Origin: DATARR01 sp036376245
GTDB taxonomy: Bacteria > Acidobacteriota > Thermoanaerobaculia > Multivoradales > UBA5704
Direction: 5' to 3'
DNA: 64,000 nucleotides
NCBI GenBank assembly: GCA_036376245.1
Contig: DASVAS010000040.1
Coordinates: 62,001 to 126,000 of the forward strand
Shown here: in pieces, positions 22,779 through 29,987 of the stretch
Layout of the letters: each line of letters starts with the position of its first letter
How positions within the stretch are numbered: position 1 is the stretch's first letter
Program-made: the position numbers and the translations under genes
The notes under the pieces: generated by a model
The model's database searches: none
Seen by the model: the letters and a program-made list of their open reading frames with translations, nothing else
Told to the model about the DNA's origin: nothing

Positions 22779-24613
22779 CCAGCCCTTTCCAGCGCCTCCG
22801 CCAGCGCCTCCGCCAGCTCCCCCGCCTGAACGTGCCACAGATCCGCGTACGTCCCGCCCCGCGCGATCAGATCGTCGTGATGCCCTTCCTCGGCGACCTG
22901 ACCGTCCCTTAAAACGAGAATGCGGTCGGCGTTGCGGATCGTCGAGAGGCGATGGGCGATGATCAGCGCCGTGCGGCCGGCGGTCAGCGTCCGCAGGTTC
23001 TGCTGAATGGCCCGCTCGGTCTCCGTGTCCACGGAGCTGGTGGCCTCGTCGAGGATCAGGATGGGCGCGTCCTTGACGATCGCGCGGGCGATCGAGAGGC
23101 GCTGGCGCTGGCCGCCGGAAAGCTTGACGCCCCGCTCCCCCACCAGGGTGTCGTAGCCCTGCGGCAGCGAGGCCACGAAGTCGTGGAGCTGGGCGAGCCG
23201 GGCCGCCCGCTCGACCTCCTCCAGGGGCACGTCGCTGCTGTAGGCGATGTTCTCCCGGATCGTGCCGTGGAAGAGGTAGACGTCCTGGCTCACCAGGGCG
23301 ATGTTGCGCCGCAGGTCGGCCAGGGCGAGGTTGCGCACGTCGTGGCCGTCCAGGCGCACGGCGCCGCCGCTGACGTCGTAGAAGCGGAGGAGGAGCTTGA
23401 TGACGGTGGACTTGCCGGCGCCGGTCGGCCCCGCGATCCCCAGCGTCTCGCCCGGCGCCACCCGGAAGCTCACCCCGCGCAGCACGGGCTCGTCGGCCCG
23501 GCCGCGGGCGTAGCGGAACTCCACCCGGTCGAACACCACCTCGCCCTTCGCCCGCGCCAGCGGCTCCGGCCGCTCGGGCTCCAGGATGGCCGGCGCGGTG
23601 TCCAGCAGGCCGAAGGCGCGCCGGGCGCTGGCCTTGGCCCGCTCGTAGTCGTCCACCGTGGCGCCGAGGCGGGTCAGCGGCCAGAGGAGGCGCTCGGTCA
23701 TCATGGCGAAGAGCACCAGCTCGCCCACGGTGATGTTGCCGCGGCCGTTGAGGATCCAGTAGCTCCCCAGGAGCAGCACGCCGGCGAAGCCCACCACGAT
23801 GGCCATGCGGATCAGCGGCACGTAGACCGCCGACAGCCGGATGGCCTCGACGTTGGCCCGCCGGTACTCGTCCGAGGCCTGGCGCACCCGCTCGGTCTCG
23901 AAGGCCTCGGCGGTGAAGCTCTTGATGACGTGGATGCCGCCGATGTTGTTCTCGAACCGGCTGGCGAGCCCGCCCACCGCCTCGCGGACCCGCTTGTAGC
24001 GCGGCTCGACCCGGCGCTGGTAGAGCAGGCTCCCCCAGAGGATCACCGGGATCGGCGCCACCGCCACCAGCGAGAGCTGCCAGGAGATGGGGAACATCAC
24101 CGCGAAGGAGAAGAGGAAGAGCACGGCAAGCTGCACCAGCTCGTTGAAGCCGGTGTTGAGGAACCGCTCGAGCTGGTTGACGTCGTCGTTGAGCATGGCC
24201 AGGATCTCGCCCGTCCGGTGCTCCTCGAAGAAGGCCACCTCCCGCGACTGGATGCGGTTGTAGACGTCCATCCGCAGGTCGTGCTGGACCCGCTGGGCGA
24301 GGTTCATGAACCCCGACTGGTACATCCACTGGAAGAAGCTCTCGAAGAAGAAGATGACCACCGAGAGCCCGGCGAGGACCACCGCCATGCTCCAGGGATC
24401 GCGGGTGCCGGCCAGGGAGGCGATCCAGGCCGGCGGCTTGCCGCGCAGCGAGTCGATGACCCAGCCCACCAGCAGGGGCGGCATGAGGTCCAGGATCTTG
24501 TTCGAGACGCTGGCGGCGGTGGCCAGGGCCAGGCGGTCCCGGTAGGGCCGGAGATACCGGAACAGGCGCGGCATCGGCCGCGCGGCTTCCCGCAGGAGAT
24601 CGGAACGGGTCAT
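22772..24613 (-). CDS. ABC exporter half-transporter (permease-ATPase fusion)
   Basis: A 613-residue fusion: six-helix type I exporter domain (about residues 20-320, LGWVIDSL ... FFFESFFQWMY ... LVQLAVLFLFSFAVMF) and a nucleotide-binding domain with Walker A GPTGAGKST, Q-loop VSQDVYLF, signature LSGGQRQRLS, Walker B ILILDEATSSVD and H-loop IAHRLS. This is the MsbA/LmrA-like layout, working as a homodimer; the substrate (lipid, drug or peptide) is unknown. The ATG at 24613 overlaps the stop of the DinB-like gene (ATGA). A longer upstream frame is the shadow of that gene. Confidence 0.9.
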   Translation of the reverse strand: MTRSDLLREAARPMPRLFRYLRPYRDRLALATAASVSNKILDLMPPLLVGWVIDSLRGKPPAWIASLAGTRDPWSMAVVLAGLSVVIFFFESFFQWMYQSGFMNLAQRVQHDLRMDVYNRIQSREVAFFEEHRTGEILAMLNDDVNQLERFLNTGFNELVQLAVLFLFSFAVMFPISWQLSLVAVAPIPVILWGSLLYQRRVEPRYKRVREAVGGLASRFENNIGGIHVIKSFTAEAFETERVRQASDEYRRANVEAIRLSAVYVPLIRMAIVVGFAGVLLLGSYWILNGRGNITVGELVLFAMMTERLLWPLTRLGATVDDYERAKASARRAFGLLDTAPAILEPERPEPLARAKGEVVFDRVEFRYARGRADEPVLRGVSFRVAPGETLGIAGPTGAGKSTVIKLLLRFYDVSGGAVRLDGHDVRNLALADLRRNIALVSQDVYLFHGTIRENIAYSSDVPLEEVERAARLAQLHDFVASLPQGYDTLVGERGVKLSGGQRQRLSIARAIVKDAPILILDEATSSVDTETERAIQQNLRTLTAGRTALIIAHRLSTIRNADRILVLRDGQVAEEGHHDDLIARGGTYADLWHVQAGELAEALAEALERAGQ

Positions 24614-25158
24614 GCCGAGGGACCGCGGCCGAACTTCTCCGCGTTGAACGCCCGGGTCCCGCCCCGCGCCACCGACAGGGTCTTCCAGCGGTCCGACGAC
24701 AGGTGCTTGGCGAGGAAGACGATCTGGCCGACGTGGTAGCCGTAGTGCGTGAGCTGGCGGTTGATCGCCTTGACCACGCTGTGCGGCTCGGCACGGATGA
24801 GGACGGTCAGCGACAGATCCTCCTCCCGCAGGGCAGCCAGGGTCTGGAACAGGCAGCGCCACCCCTCTTCCCAGCGGGCCAGGAGGTCCTGCCGGGTCGT
24901 CCCCTCCAGGACCATGAACTCGGAGTCGCGGTCACGGTCCGGCTTCTCGCCGTCGGAGGCCAGGAAGTCGGTCCAGCGCGACCGGAGGTTGCCGGCCATG
25001 TGCTGGATCAGGACGGCCAGGCTGTTGGACTCTGGATCGAGGGCGGCGGTGAGGTCCTCGTCCCGCACCTGGGCCAGGGCCCGGTCGGCGAGATCCTTCA
25101 GCTTGCGGAACTGGTCGACGACATCCTCGAGATAGAGGGACGCGGGGGATCGGGTCAC
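24610..25158 (-). CDS. DinB/DUF1572-family protein
   Basis: A 182-residue four-helix-bundle protein of the DinB superfamily. Metal-ligand type histidines are visible in IQHMAGNLRSRW and THYGYHVGQIVFLAK, which are the family's two signature positions. Members are often DNA-damage inducible or bacillithiol-dependent transferases, but DUF1572 proteins are mostly uncharacterised. It overlaps the ABC exporter start by 4 nt, so both are translated from one message, possibly a detoxification pair (inference). Confidence 0.8.
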   Translation of the reverse strand: MTRSPASLYLEDVVDQFRKLKDLADRALAQVRDEDLTAALDPESNSLAVLIQHMAGNLRSRWTDFLASDGEKPDRDRDSEFMVLEGTTRQDLLARWEEGWRCLFQTLAALREEDLSLTVLIRAEPHSVVKAINRQLTHYGYHVGQIVFLAKHLSSDRWKTLSVARGGTRAFNAEKFGRGPSA

Positions 25159-25213
25159 GGCGGGCCTCCAGAGAGAAGGAGGGTATCACCCTTCATGCGC
25201 GAACGGGCCGGTC

Positions 25214-25253
25214 GGTCCGGCCGCGCCGGGGAGGGGACCGGCGCGGCCGGACC
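25214..25253. repeat. 15-bp perfect GC-rich inverted repeat, 10-nt loop
   Basis: GGTCCGGCCGCGCCG at 25214-25228 is the exact reverse complement of 25239-25253. A second smaller hairpin follows (GTCCGG 25270-25275, CCGGAC 25283-25288, AT-rich loop). Both lie in the 314-bp gap between the divergent DinB-like and GGDEF-EAL genes. There is no T-run, so a terminator is unlikely; the stem could act on the 5' leader or bind a regulator. Confidence 0.6.
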
Positions 25254-25419
25254 GGGACGACCCGGCCTTGTCCGGCAAAATACCGGACAGGGCCATCCCG
25301 TCTTTCCCTTGGCTTCCCACTCTCTCCCCCCTAATATAGCGCAATATCTATGAATATGGCCGGAAAACTCCCAAATTTGTGCCGAGACGTGTCACCGCCG
25401 CATAACGGATGGAACCGGG

Positions 25420-25425
25420 TATAAT
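25420..25425 (+). promoter_or_regulatory. TATAAT, putative -10 box of the GGDEF-EAL gene
   Basis: A perfect TATAAT lies 47 nt upstream of the ATG at 25473 in a locally AT-richer stretch (25330-25430). No good -35 hexamer sits at 16-18 nt spacing, so activator help or a different sigma factor may be needed. The remainder of 25289-25472 shows nothing else recognisable. Confidence 0.4.
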
Positions 25426-25472
25426 TCGCAGCCGGTCCCCGACAACTCGCCGGAAGAAGAGGAATCTCTTCA

Positions 25473-27953
25473 ATGCGTGCACTTTTGCTCAAGGATGATG
25501 CTGTCCAACGGAACCCTGCGGAAGCCGAGGAGGCGCTGCGCCTCACCCGGTTCCTCCTGGACAGGGCGGGGGAGGGCGCGTTCTGGGCCGATTCCGACGG
25601 CCGGTTCTTCTACGTCAACGAGGTGGCCTGCGCCATGACGGGCTACACCTCCGAGGAGCTGCTCTCCCTGCGGTTGTTCGACCTCCTGGCGCCGGAGCTC
25701 AGGGACCAGCTCCCCGAGATGTCCCGGCGGGTGCGGGAGGAGAGCCCCGTCACCTTCGAGACGGTCCAGATGCGGAAGGACGGCGAGCGCTTCCCGGCCG
25801 AGATCACCATGAGCCATCTGGAATACCAGGGCCGCGAGTGCTTCTGCGCTTTCGCCCGCGACATCACCGAGCGCAAGCGGGCGGAGGCGGCGCTGCGGGA
25901 GTCGGAAGAGCGGTATCACGGTCTCTTCGAGGGCGTCCCGGTGGGTCTCTACCGCACCACCCCCGCCGGGCGGATGCTGTACGCCAACCAGGCCCTGGTG
26001 CGCATCCTGGGCTATCCCAGCCTGGAAGCTCTGCTGGAGACCAACGTCGCCGACATCTACCTCGATCCGGAGGACCGCCGCCGCTGGCAGAAGTCCATGG
26101 AGACGGGCTCGGTGCAGGCCTTCGAGGCGCCGGTGCGCCGCCACGACGGCGACCTGATCTGGGTGCGCTTCACCGTCAAGGCCGTGCGGGACGAGAGCGG
26201 CGAGATCCTGCGCTACGAGGGGGCGCTGGAGGACATCACCGACCGCCACCGGGCCGAGGAGGCCCTGCGCGCCAGCGAGGAGCGCTTCCGGGCCCTGGTC
26301 CAGAACGCCTCGGACCTGATCTGCATCCTCGACGGCGACGGCATCATCCGCTACCAGAGCCCGTCGCACCAGCGGGTCCTCGGGTGCCATCCCGACGAGC
26401 ACGTGGGCCACGGCATGCTGGAGCTCATGCATCCCGAGGACCGGCACGTGCTGGCGGAAGCCCTGTACCGCCTGGCGGAGTGTCCGGACGAGATCGTCAC
26501 GGCCGAGTACCGCCTGCGGCACCGCGACGGCACCTGGAGGTTCCTGGAGTCCACCGCCTCCAACCTCGTCGACCACCCCGCCGTGTCGGGCATCGTGCTC
26601 AACTCCCACGACATCACCGACCGCAAGCGGGCCGAGGAGAAGCTCATCCATGACGCTCTCCACGACGAGCTGACGGGACTCCCCAACCGGGCCCTGTTCA
26701 TGGACCGGCTGCGGCAGTCCATGGAGCGCTCGCGGCGGGAGCCGGAACGCCTGACCGCCGTCCTCTTCCTGGACCTGGACCAGTTCAAGATCGTCAACGA
26801 CAGCCTCGGCCACCTCGTGGGGGACGAGCTGCTGGTGCAGATCGCCGGCCTCCTCTCTTCGGCCTTACGCCCCTCGGACACCATCGCCCGGGTGGGCGGC
26901 GACGAGTTCGCCGTCCTCCTCGAGGGGGGCCGCGACGTCAGCGACGCCGTGCGGGTGGCGGACCGCATCCACGAGCGGCTCTCGTCGCCCATCAACCTCG
27001 GCGGCCACGAGGTGTTCGCCACCGCCAGCATGGGCATCGCCGTCCACACCCCCGAATACGAGCGGCCGGAGGACCTGCTGCGGGACGCCGACACCGCCAT
27101 GTACCGCGCCAAGACCTCGGGGCGGGCGTGCCACGTGGTCTTCAACCGGGTGATGCACCGCTTCGTCATGGCCCGCCTGCAGCTCGAGACCGACCTCCGG
27201 CGGGCGGTGGAGCGGCGGCAGCTCCGGGTGCACTACCAGCCCTTCGTGGACCTGGCGTCCGGCGAGGTGACGGGCTTCGAGGCCCTGCTGCGCTGGCACC
27301 ACCCCCGGCGCGGCCTGCTGCCGCCGGACGAGTTCCTCGCCGTGGCCGAGGAGACCGGCCTGATCGTGCCCATGGGCCGCTTCGTGCTGGCGGAGAGCTG
27401 CCGCCAGATCCAGGAGTTCCACCGCAAGCACCCGGAGCTGGGCCCGCTCAAGCTCAGCGTGAACCTGTCGAACAAGCAGTTCTTCCACGCCGAGCTGTTC
27501 GATCAGATCCAGGAAGCGCTCGCCGCCTCCGGCCTCGACCCCGCCTGCCTGGGGCTGGAGATCACCGAGGGGGTCATCATCCGCCACGCCGACTCGGCGG
27601 CCAGCCGCTTCTCGCGCCTGAAGAGCATGGGCGTGCAGCTCTACCTCGACGACTTCGGCAAGGGCTACTCCTCCCTCAACTACCTCCACCGCTTCCCCAT
27701 GGACCTCCTGAAGATCGACCGCTCCTTCATCTCCCGCATCGAGGAGGCGGAGGGGAACCTGGCCATCGTGCGGGCGATCGTCACGCTGGCCCACCAGCTC
27801 GGCATGGAGGTGGTCGCCGAGGGAATCCAGACCCCGGAGCAGCAGGCCAGGCTCCGCTCCCTGGGCGTCGAATACGGCCAGGGATACTTCCTCTCCGAGC
27901 CCGTGGCCGCCGATCAGGCGGAGCTGCTGCTGATGCGCCGGACGCGGGTGTAG
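25473..27953 (+). CDS. PAS-PAS-PAS-GGDEF-EAL cyclic-di-GMP signalling protein
   Basis: An 826-residue cytoplasmic protein without membrane segments. Three PAS domains occupy roughly residues 20-135, 145-265 and 270-395; the hand-over sequences DITERKRAEAALRESEERY, DITDRHRAEEAL and DITDRKRAEEKL mark their ends. The GGDEF domain is intact (GGDEF at 475-479, RVGGDEFAVLL), and the EAL domain keeps EAL at 603-605 (FEALLRWHHP), YLDDFGKGYSS, LKIDRSFI and VVAEGIQTPEQ. Both cyclase and phosphodiesterase activities are therefore possible, controlled by PAS-bound ligand, redox or oxygen. There is no RxxD inhibitory site clearly before GGDEF. Confidence 0.92.
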   Translation: MRALLLKDDAVQRNPAEAEEALRLTRFLLDRAGEGAFWADSDGRFFYVNEVACAMTGYTSEELLSLRLFDLLAPELRDQLPEMSRRVREESPVTFETVQMRKDGERFPAEITMSHLEYQGRECFCAFARDITERKRAEAALRESEERYHGLFEGVPVGLYRTTPAGRMLYANQALVRILGYPSLEALLETNVADIYLDPEDRRRWQKSMETGSVQAFEAPVRRHDGDLIWVRFTVKAVRDESGEILRYEGALEDITDRHRAEEALRASEERFRALVQNASDLICILDGDGIIRYQSPSHQRVLGCHPDEHVGHGMLELMHPEDRHVLAEALYRLAECPDEIVTAEYRLRHRDGTWRFLESTASNLVDHPAVSGIVLNSHDITDRKRAEEKLIHDALHDELTGLPNRALFMDRLRQSMERSRREPERLTAVLFLDLDQFKIVNDSLGHLVGDELLVQIAGLLSSALRPSDTIARVGGDEFAVLLEGGRDVSDAVRVADRIHERLSSPINLGGHEVFATASMGIAVHTPEYERPEDLLRDADTAMYRAKTSGRACHVVFNRVMHRFVMARLQLETDLRRAVERRQLRVHYQPFVDLASGEVTGFEALLRWHHPRRGLLPPDEFLAVAEETGLIVPMGRFVLAESCRQIQEFHRKHPELGPLKLSVNLSNKQFFHAELFDQIQEALAASGLDPACLGLEITEGVIIRHADSAASRFSRLKSMGVQLYLDDFGKGYSSLNYLHRFPMDLLKIDRSFISRIEEAEGNLAIVRAIVTLAHQLGMEVVAEGIQTPEQQARLRSLGVEYGQGYFLSEPVAADQAELLLMRRTRV

Positions 27954-28006
27954 AAGACTCCTTTCGGGAATACGCAACGGCAAATCTCCGGTTCTCGTCT
28001 CCTGAT

Positions 28007-28627
28007 ATGGAGACCGGGAACCTGCCGCCGCGCGTCTTCCTTCTCTCTCCCGCCAGCCTCGACGGCGTGCGGGCCGCGCAGCTCACCTCGCCGCGGGCCC
28101 GTTTCGGGGCGGCCCTCCGCTACCGGAGCCCCGAGGGGGTGCCGGTGGAGGAGGCCTTCACCTTCATGAGCTCGCTCTACTTCCGCGGCAAGATCACCTA
28201 CGCCCGGCACTTCGCCGCGCCGCCCCCGGATCTCGGCCTGGGGACTCCGGACGACGGCATCCTGGTGATCGCCCCCGGGTTCGGCCTGGTGCCGCCGGGC
28301 TGGCGCATCACGCCGGAGCGGATGAAGAAGCTCCGCCGCACTCCGGTCGACTTGAAGCACCGCGGGTATTGCACGGCCATGCGGGACCACGCCGAGCAGC
28401 TCCGTGAGCTGGCCCCGTCTTCGTCCGTCATCCTGCTGGGGAGCGTGGCGACCGGCAAGTACGTGGACCTGCTCCTGCCGGTCTTCGGGGACCGGCTCCT
28501 CTTCCCCCGCGAGTTCGCGGGCGCCGGCGACATGAAGCGCGGCGGCATGCTGCTGCGGGCCGTGCGGGAGGACCGGGAGCTGGACTACGTCACCCTCGAC
28601 GCGCCCCGCCGGCGCAGCCGTGCCTGA
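28007..28627 (+). CDS. conserved hypothetical protein (206 aa)
   Basis: Starts at the ATG after the EAL gene's stop (METGNLPPRVFLLSPASLDGVRA); the same open frame further upstream is only the shadow of that gene. Noticeable blocks are FLLSPASLDGVRA, FTFMSSLYFRGKITYA, SSVILLGSVATGKYVDLL and FPREFAGAGDMKRGGMLLR. They look strongly conserved and suggest a soluble enzyme-like fold, but I cannot name it. It has no signal peptide or membrane segment. The 53-nt gap leaves cotranscription with the GGDEF-EAL gene possible. Confidence 0.65.
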   Translation: METGNLPPRVFLLSPASLDGVRAAQLTSPRARFGAALRYRSPEGVPVEEAFTFMSSLYFRGKITYARHFAAPPPDLGLGTPDDGILVIAPGFGLVPPGWRITPERMKKLRRTPVDLKHRGYCTAMRDHAEQLRELAPSSSVILLGSVATGKYVDLLLPVFGDRLLFPREFAGAGDMKRGGMLLRAVREDRELDYVTLDAPRRRSRA

Positions 28628-28634
28628 TCCGGAC

Positions 28635-28651
28635 TTGGAACGGCCTTTGCA
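28635..28651 (+). promoter_or_regulatory. sigma-54-type promoter (-24/-12)
   Basis: TTGGAACG-GCCT-TTGCA matches the consensus YTGGCACG-RNNN-TTGCW at all but one position, with GG and GC exactly 10 nt apart. It lies about 75 nt before the lipoprotein ATG at 28725 and predicts a start near 28662. No enhancer-binding protein gene is in the window. A match by eye; needs rpoN in the genome. Confidence 0.5.
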
Positions 28652-28724
28652 ATTTCCCCTTGTCGCCAAGAGGAACGAAGTTCAACACAAACCAAGAGAG
28701 CATCTTTGACAAGGAGATAACCCC

Positions 28725-28994
28725 ATGATCCGTAACAAGAAGCTGGCAATGCCGTTTCTTCTCAGCGCGGCGCTGCTGACGGTCTCCGCGACCGGCTGCC
28801 GCGTGCGCCAGACGCAGGAAGGCGAGATGCCCGACGTCAAGGTCGAAGGCGGTCAGGTTCCCAAGTACGACGTGGACGCGGCCGACGTGGACGTCAAGAC
28901 CACCACCGAGAAGCGCGAGATCACGGTGCCGAAGGTCGACGTGGACGTGAAGCCCCCGGCGGACGGCGACCAGGATCCGCCGAAGAACAACTAA
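28725..28994 (+). CDS. small acidic lipoprotein
   Basis: An 89-residue protein: basic start (MIRNKKLAM), hydrophobic segment and lipobox SATGC at about residue 25. The mature part is a repetitive, charged, Val/Asp-rich tail with phased segments PDVKVEGGQVPKYDVD, ADVDVKTTTEK and PKVDVDVKPPADGD, suggesting an elongated or disordered chain. A clear AAGGAG precedes the ATG. It has its own promoter and terminator and so is monocistronic. Function unknown. Confidence 0.75.
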   Translation: MIRNKKLAMPFLLSAALLTVSATGCRVRQTQEGEMPDVKVEGGQVPKYDVDAADVDVKTTTEKREITVPKVDVDVKPPADGDQDPPKNN

Positions 28995-29013
28995 AGCAGC
29001 CTGATCCGATTGG

Positions 29014-29045
29014 AAAAGGGCGGGGAGAAATCCCCGCCCTTTTTT
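29014..29045 (+). terminator. intrinsic terminator of the small lipoprotein gene
   Basis: A 13-bp perfect stem AAAAGGGCGGGGA / TCCCCGCCCTTTT with a GAAA loop (29027-29030) is followed by a T-run to 29045. It lies 20 nt after the stop codon and is the best intrinsic terminator in the window. Confidence 0.9.
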
Positions 29046-29060
29046 GTTTACCTGGAGAGG

Positions 29061-29143
29061 ACCTGAACGACATAAAGGACCTAAGGGACGTAAGGGTTGA
29101 AGTCCTTTATGTCGTTTATGTCCTTTACGTCCTTTAGGTCCTT
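29061..29143. repeat. converging 9-bp tandem repeats forming an imperfect palindrome
   Basis: Four 9-bp units read ACCTGAACG, ACATAAAGG, ACCTAAGGG, ACGTAAGGG (29061-29096). After a 7-nt spacer, four units in the opposite sense read CCTTTATGT, CGTTTATGT, CCTTTACGT, CCTTTAGGT (29104-29139) and a partial fifth. The two arrays can pair in several registers (about 20 of 22 positions in the best). They lie between two lipoprotein genes on opposite strands. Confidence 0.75.
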
Positions 29144-29151
29144 GCAAAGCA

Positions 29152-29180
29152 ACGGCGGCCGGGACGATCCCGGCCGCCGT
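29152..29180. terminator. 13-bp perfect hairpin at the 3' end of the minus-strand lipoprotein gene
   Basis: ACGGCGGCCGGGA (29152-29164) pairs with 29168-29180 across a CGA loop. It is 52 nt past the stop of the gene at 29233-29754. The T-run on that strand is poor, so it may stabilise the 3' end rather than terminate by itself. Confidence 0.5.
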
Positions 29181-29232
29181 CTGGGGGGAGAAAACGTTGT
29201 CGAAAGGGTTTTTACTGCTCTACCTGCACCGC

Positions 29233-29754
29233 TTACTTGCCGGCGTTGGCCGCGTCCACGATCTGGAACTGCTGCTGGTTGACCTTCTCGTCGCCCACCC
29301 AGACCTCGGCGCGGTAGTCGCCCTTGGCCCAGGAAGAGGTGTTGGCCGCCTGGAACGTCAGGTACTGGTCGCCCTGGTTGACGGTCTTCTCTTCCTCGTT
29401 GATCTTGGTCTCGCCCGGGCCGTACCAGGTCACCTTGACCTTGGTGCCGGCGGGCGCGTCGGCGACCTTCATCGCCAGGTTGACGGTGTCGCCGGGAGCG
29501 AAGTCGTCGCCCTGGGCATCGGTGGGGATCATGCCGTCGACGACGTTCTTGCCGATCGTCACGTCGTCCACCATGGTCTGCGCCTCGACCGGGTTGAGAT
29601 CGTTCGGCTGGTCGACTCCGGCGACCTCGTGCTCGGTCGTCGCGGTTGCGGTGTCGTCCGCGTCATCCGTCTCCGCCTGCTCGTTCGTCCGGCACGCGAC
29701 CGTGAACGGCAACACCGCGGCGAAAAGCAATGCTAGAAGCTTTGAAGCTTTCAT
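29233..29754 (-). CDS. lipoprotein with Ig-like beta domain
   Basis: A 173-residue lipoprotein: MKASKLLALLFAAVLPFTVAC with the lipobox Cys at residue 21, then an acidic Asp/Thr-rich linker (about 22-50). A beta-rich domain follows, with KVADAPAGTKVKVTWYGPGETKI and KGDYRAEVWVGDEKVNQQQFQI typical of Ig-like or cellulosome-anchor-like sandwich folds. GGAGA precedes the ATG at 29754; an ATG 102 nt upstream would bury the signal peptide. Function unknown. Confidence 0.75.
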   Translation of the reverse strand: MKASKLLALLFAAVLPFTVACRTNEQAETDDADDTATATTEHEVAGVDQPNDLNPVEAQTMVDDVTIGKNVVDGMIPTDAQGDDFAPGDTVNLAMKVADAPAGTKVKVTWYGPGETKINEEEKTVNQGDQYLTFQAANTSSWAKGDYRAEVWVGDEKVNQQQFQIVDAANAGK

Positions 29755-29987
29755 CGTTGTTCTCCTTGTGCAGTTTGCTGTCCGTGAAAGCGGCCGGGCA
29801 CCGCACCGCTTCTTGCCTCTGAATAGAGCAAAGTCCGTACCAACTTGCGATCCCATGGCGAGGAGCGGGGTCCCGAAACCTGCTATCGCTGGACGCGTAT
29901 AGACTTCAGGGACCGGTGCGCCCGGCCCGATCCGCTGAACATCGTCCCCGTCCCGAGGCGGGGCTTTTCTCCCATGAGGAGGTCTCT

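Noticed and set aside
22779..22912. C-terminal continuation of the HNH nuclease in its uninterrupted frame
   Set aside because: Low-complexity Arg/Gln/Leu sequence antisense to the ABC gene; the alternative frame gives a far better C-terminus.
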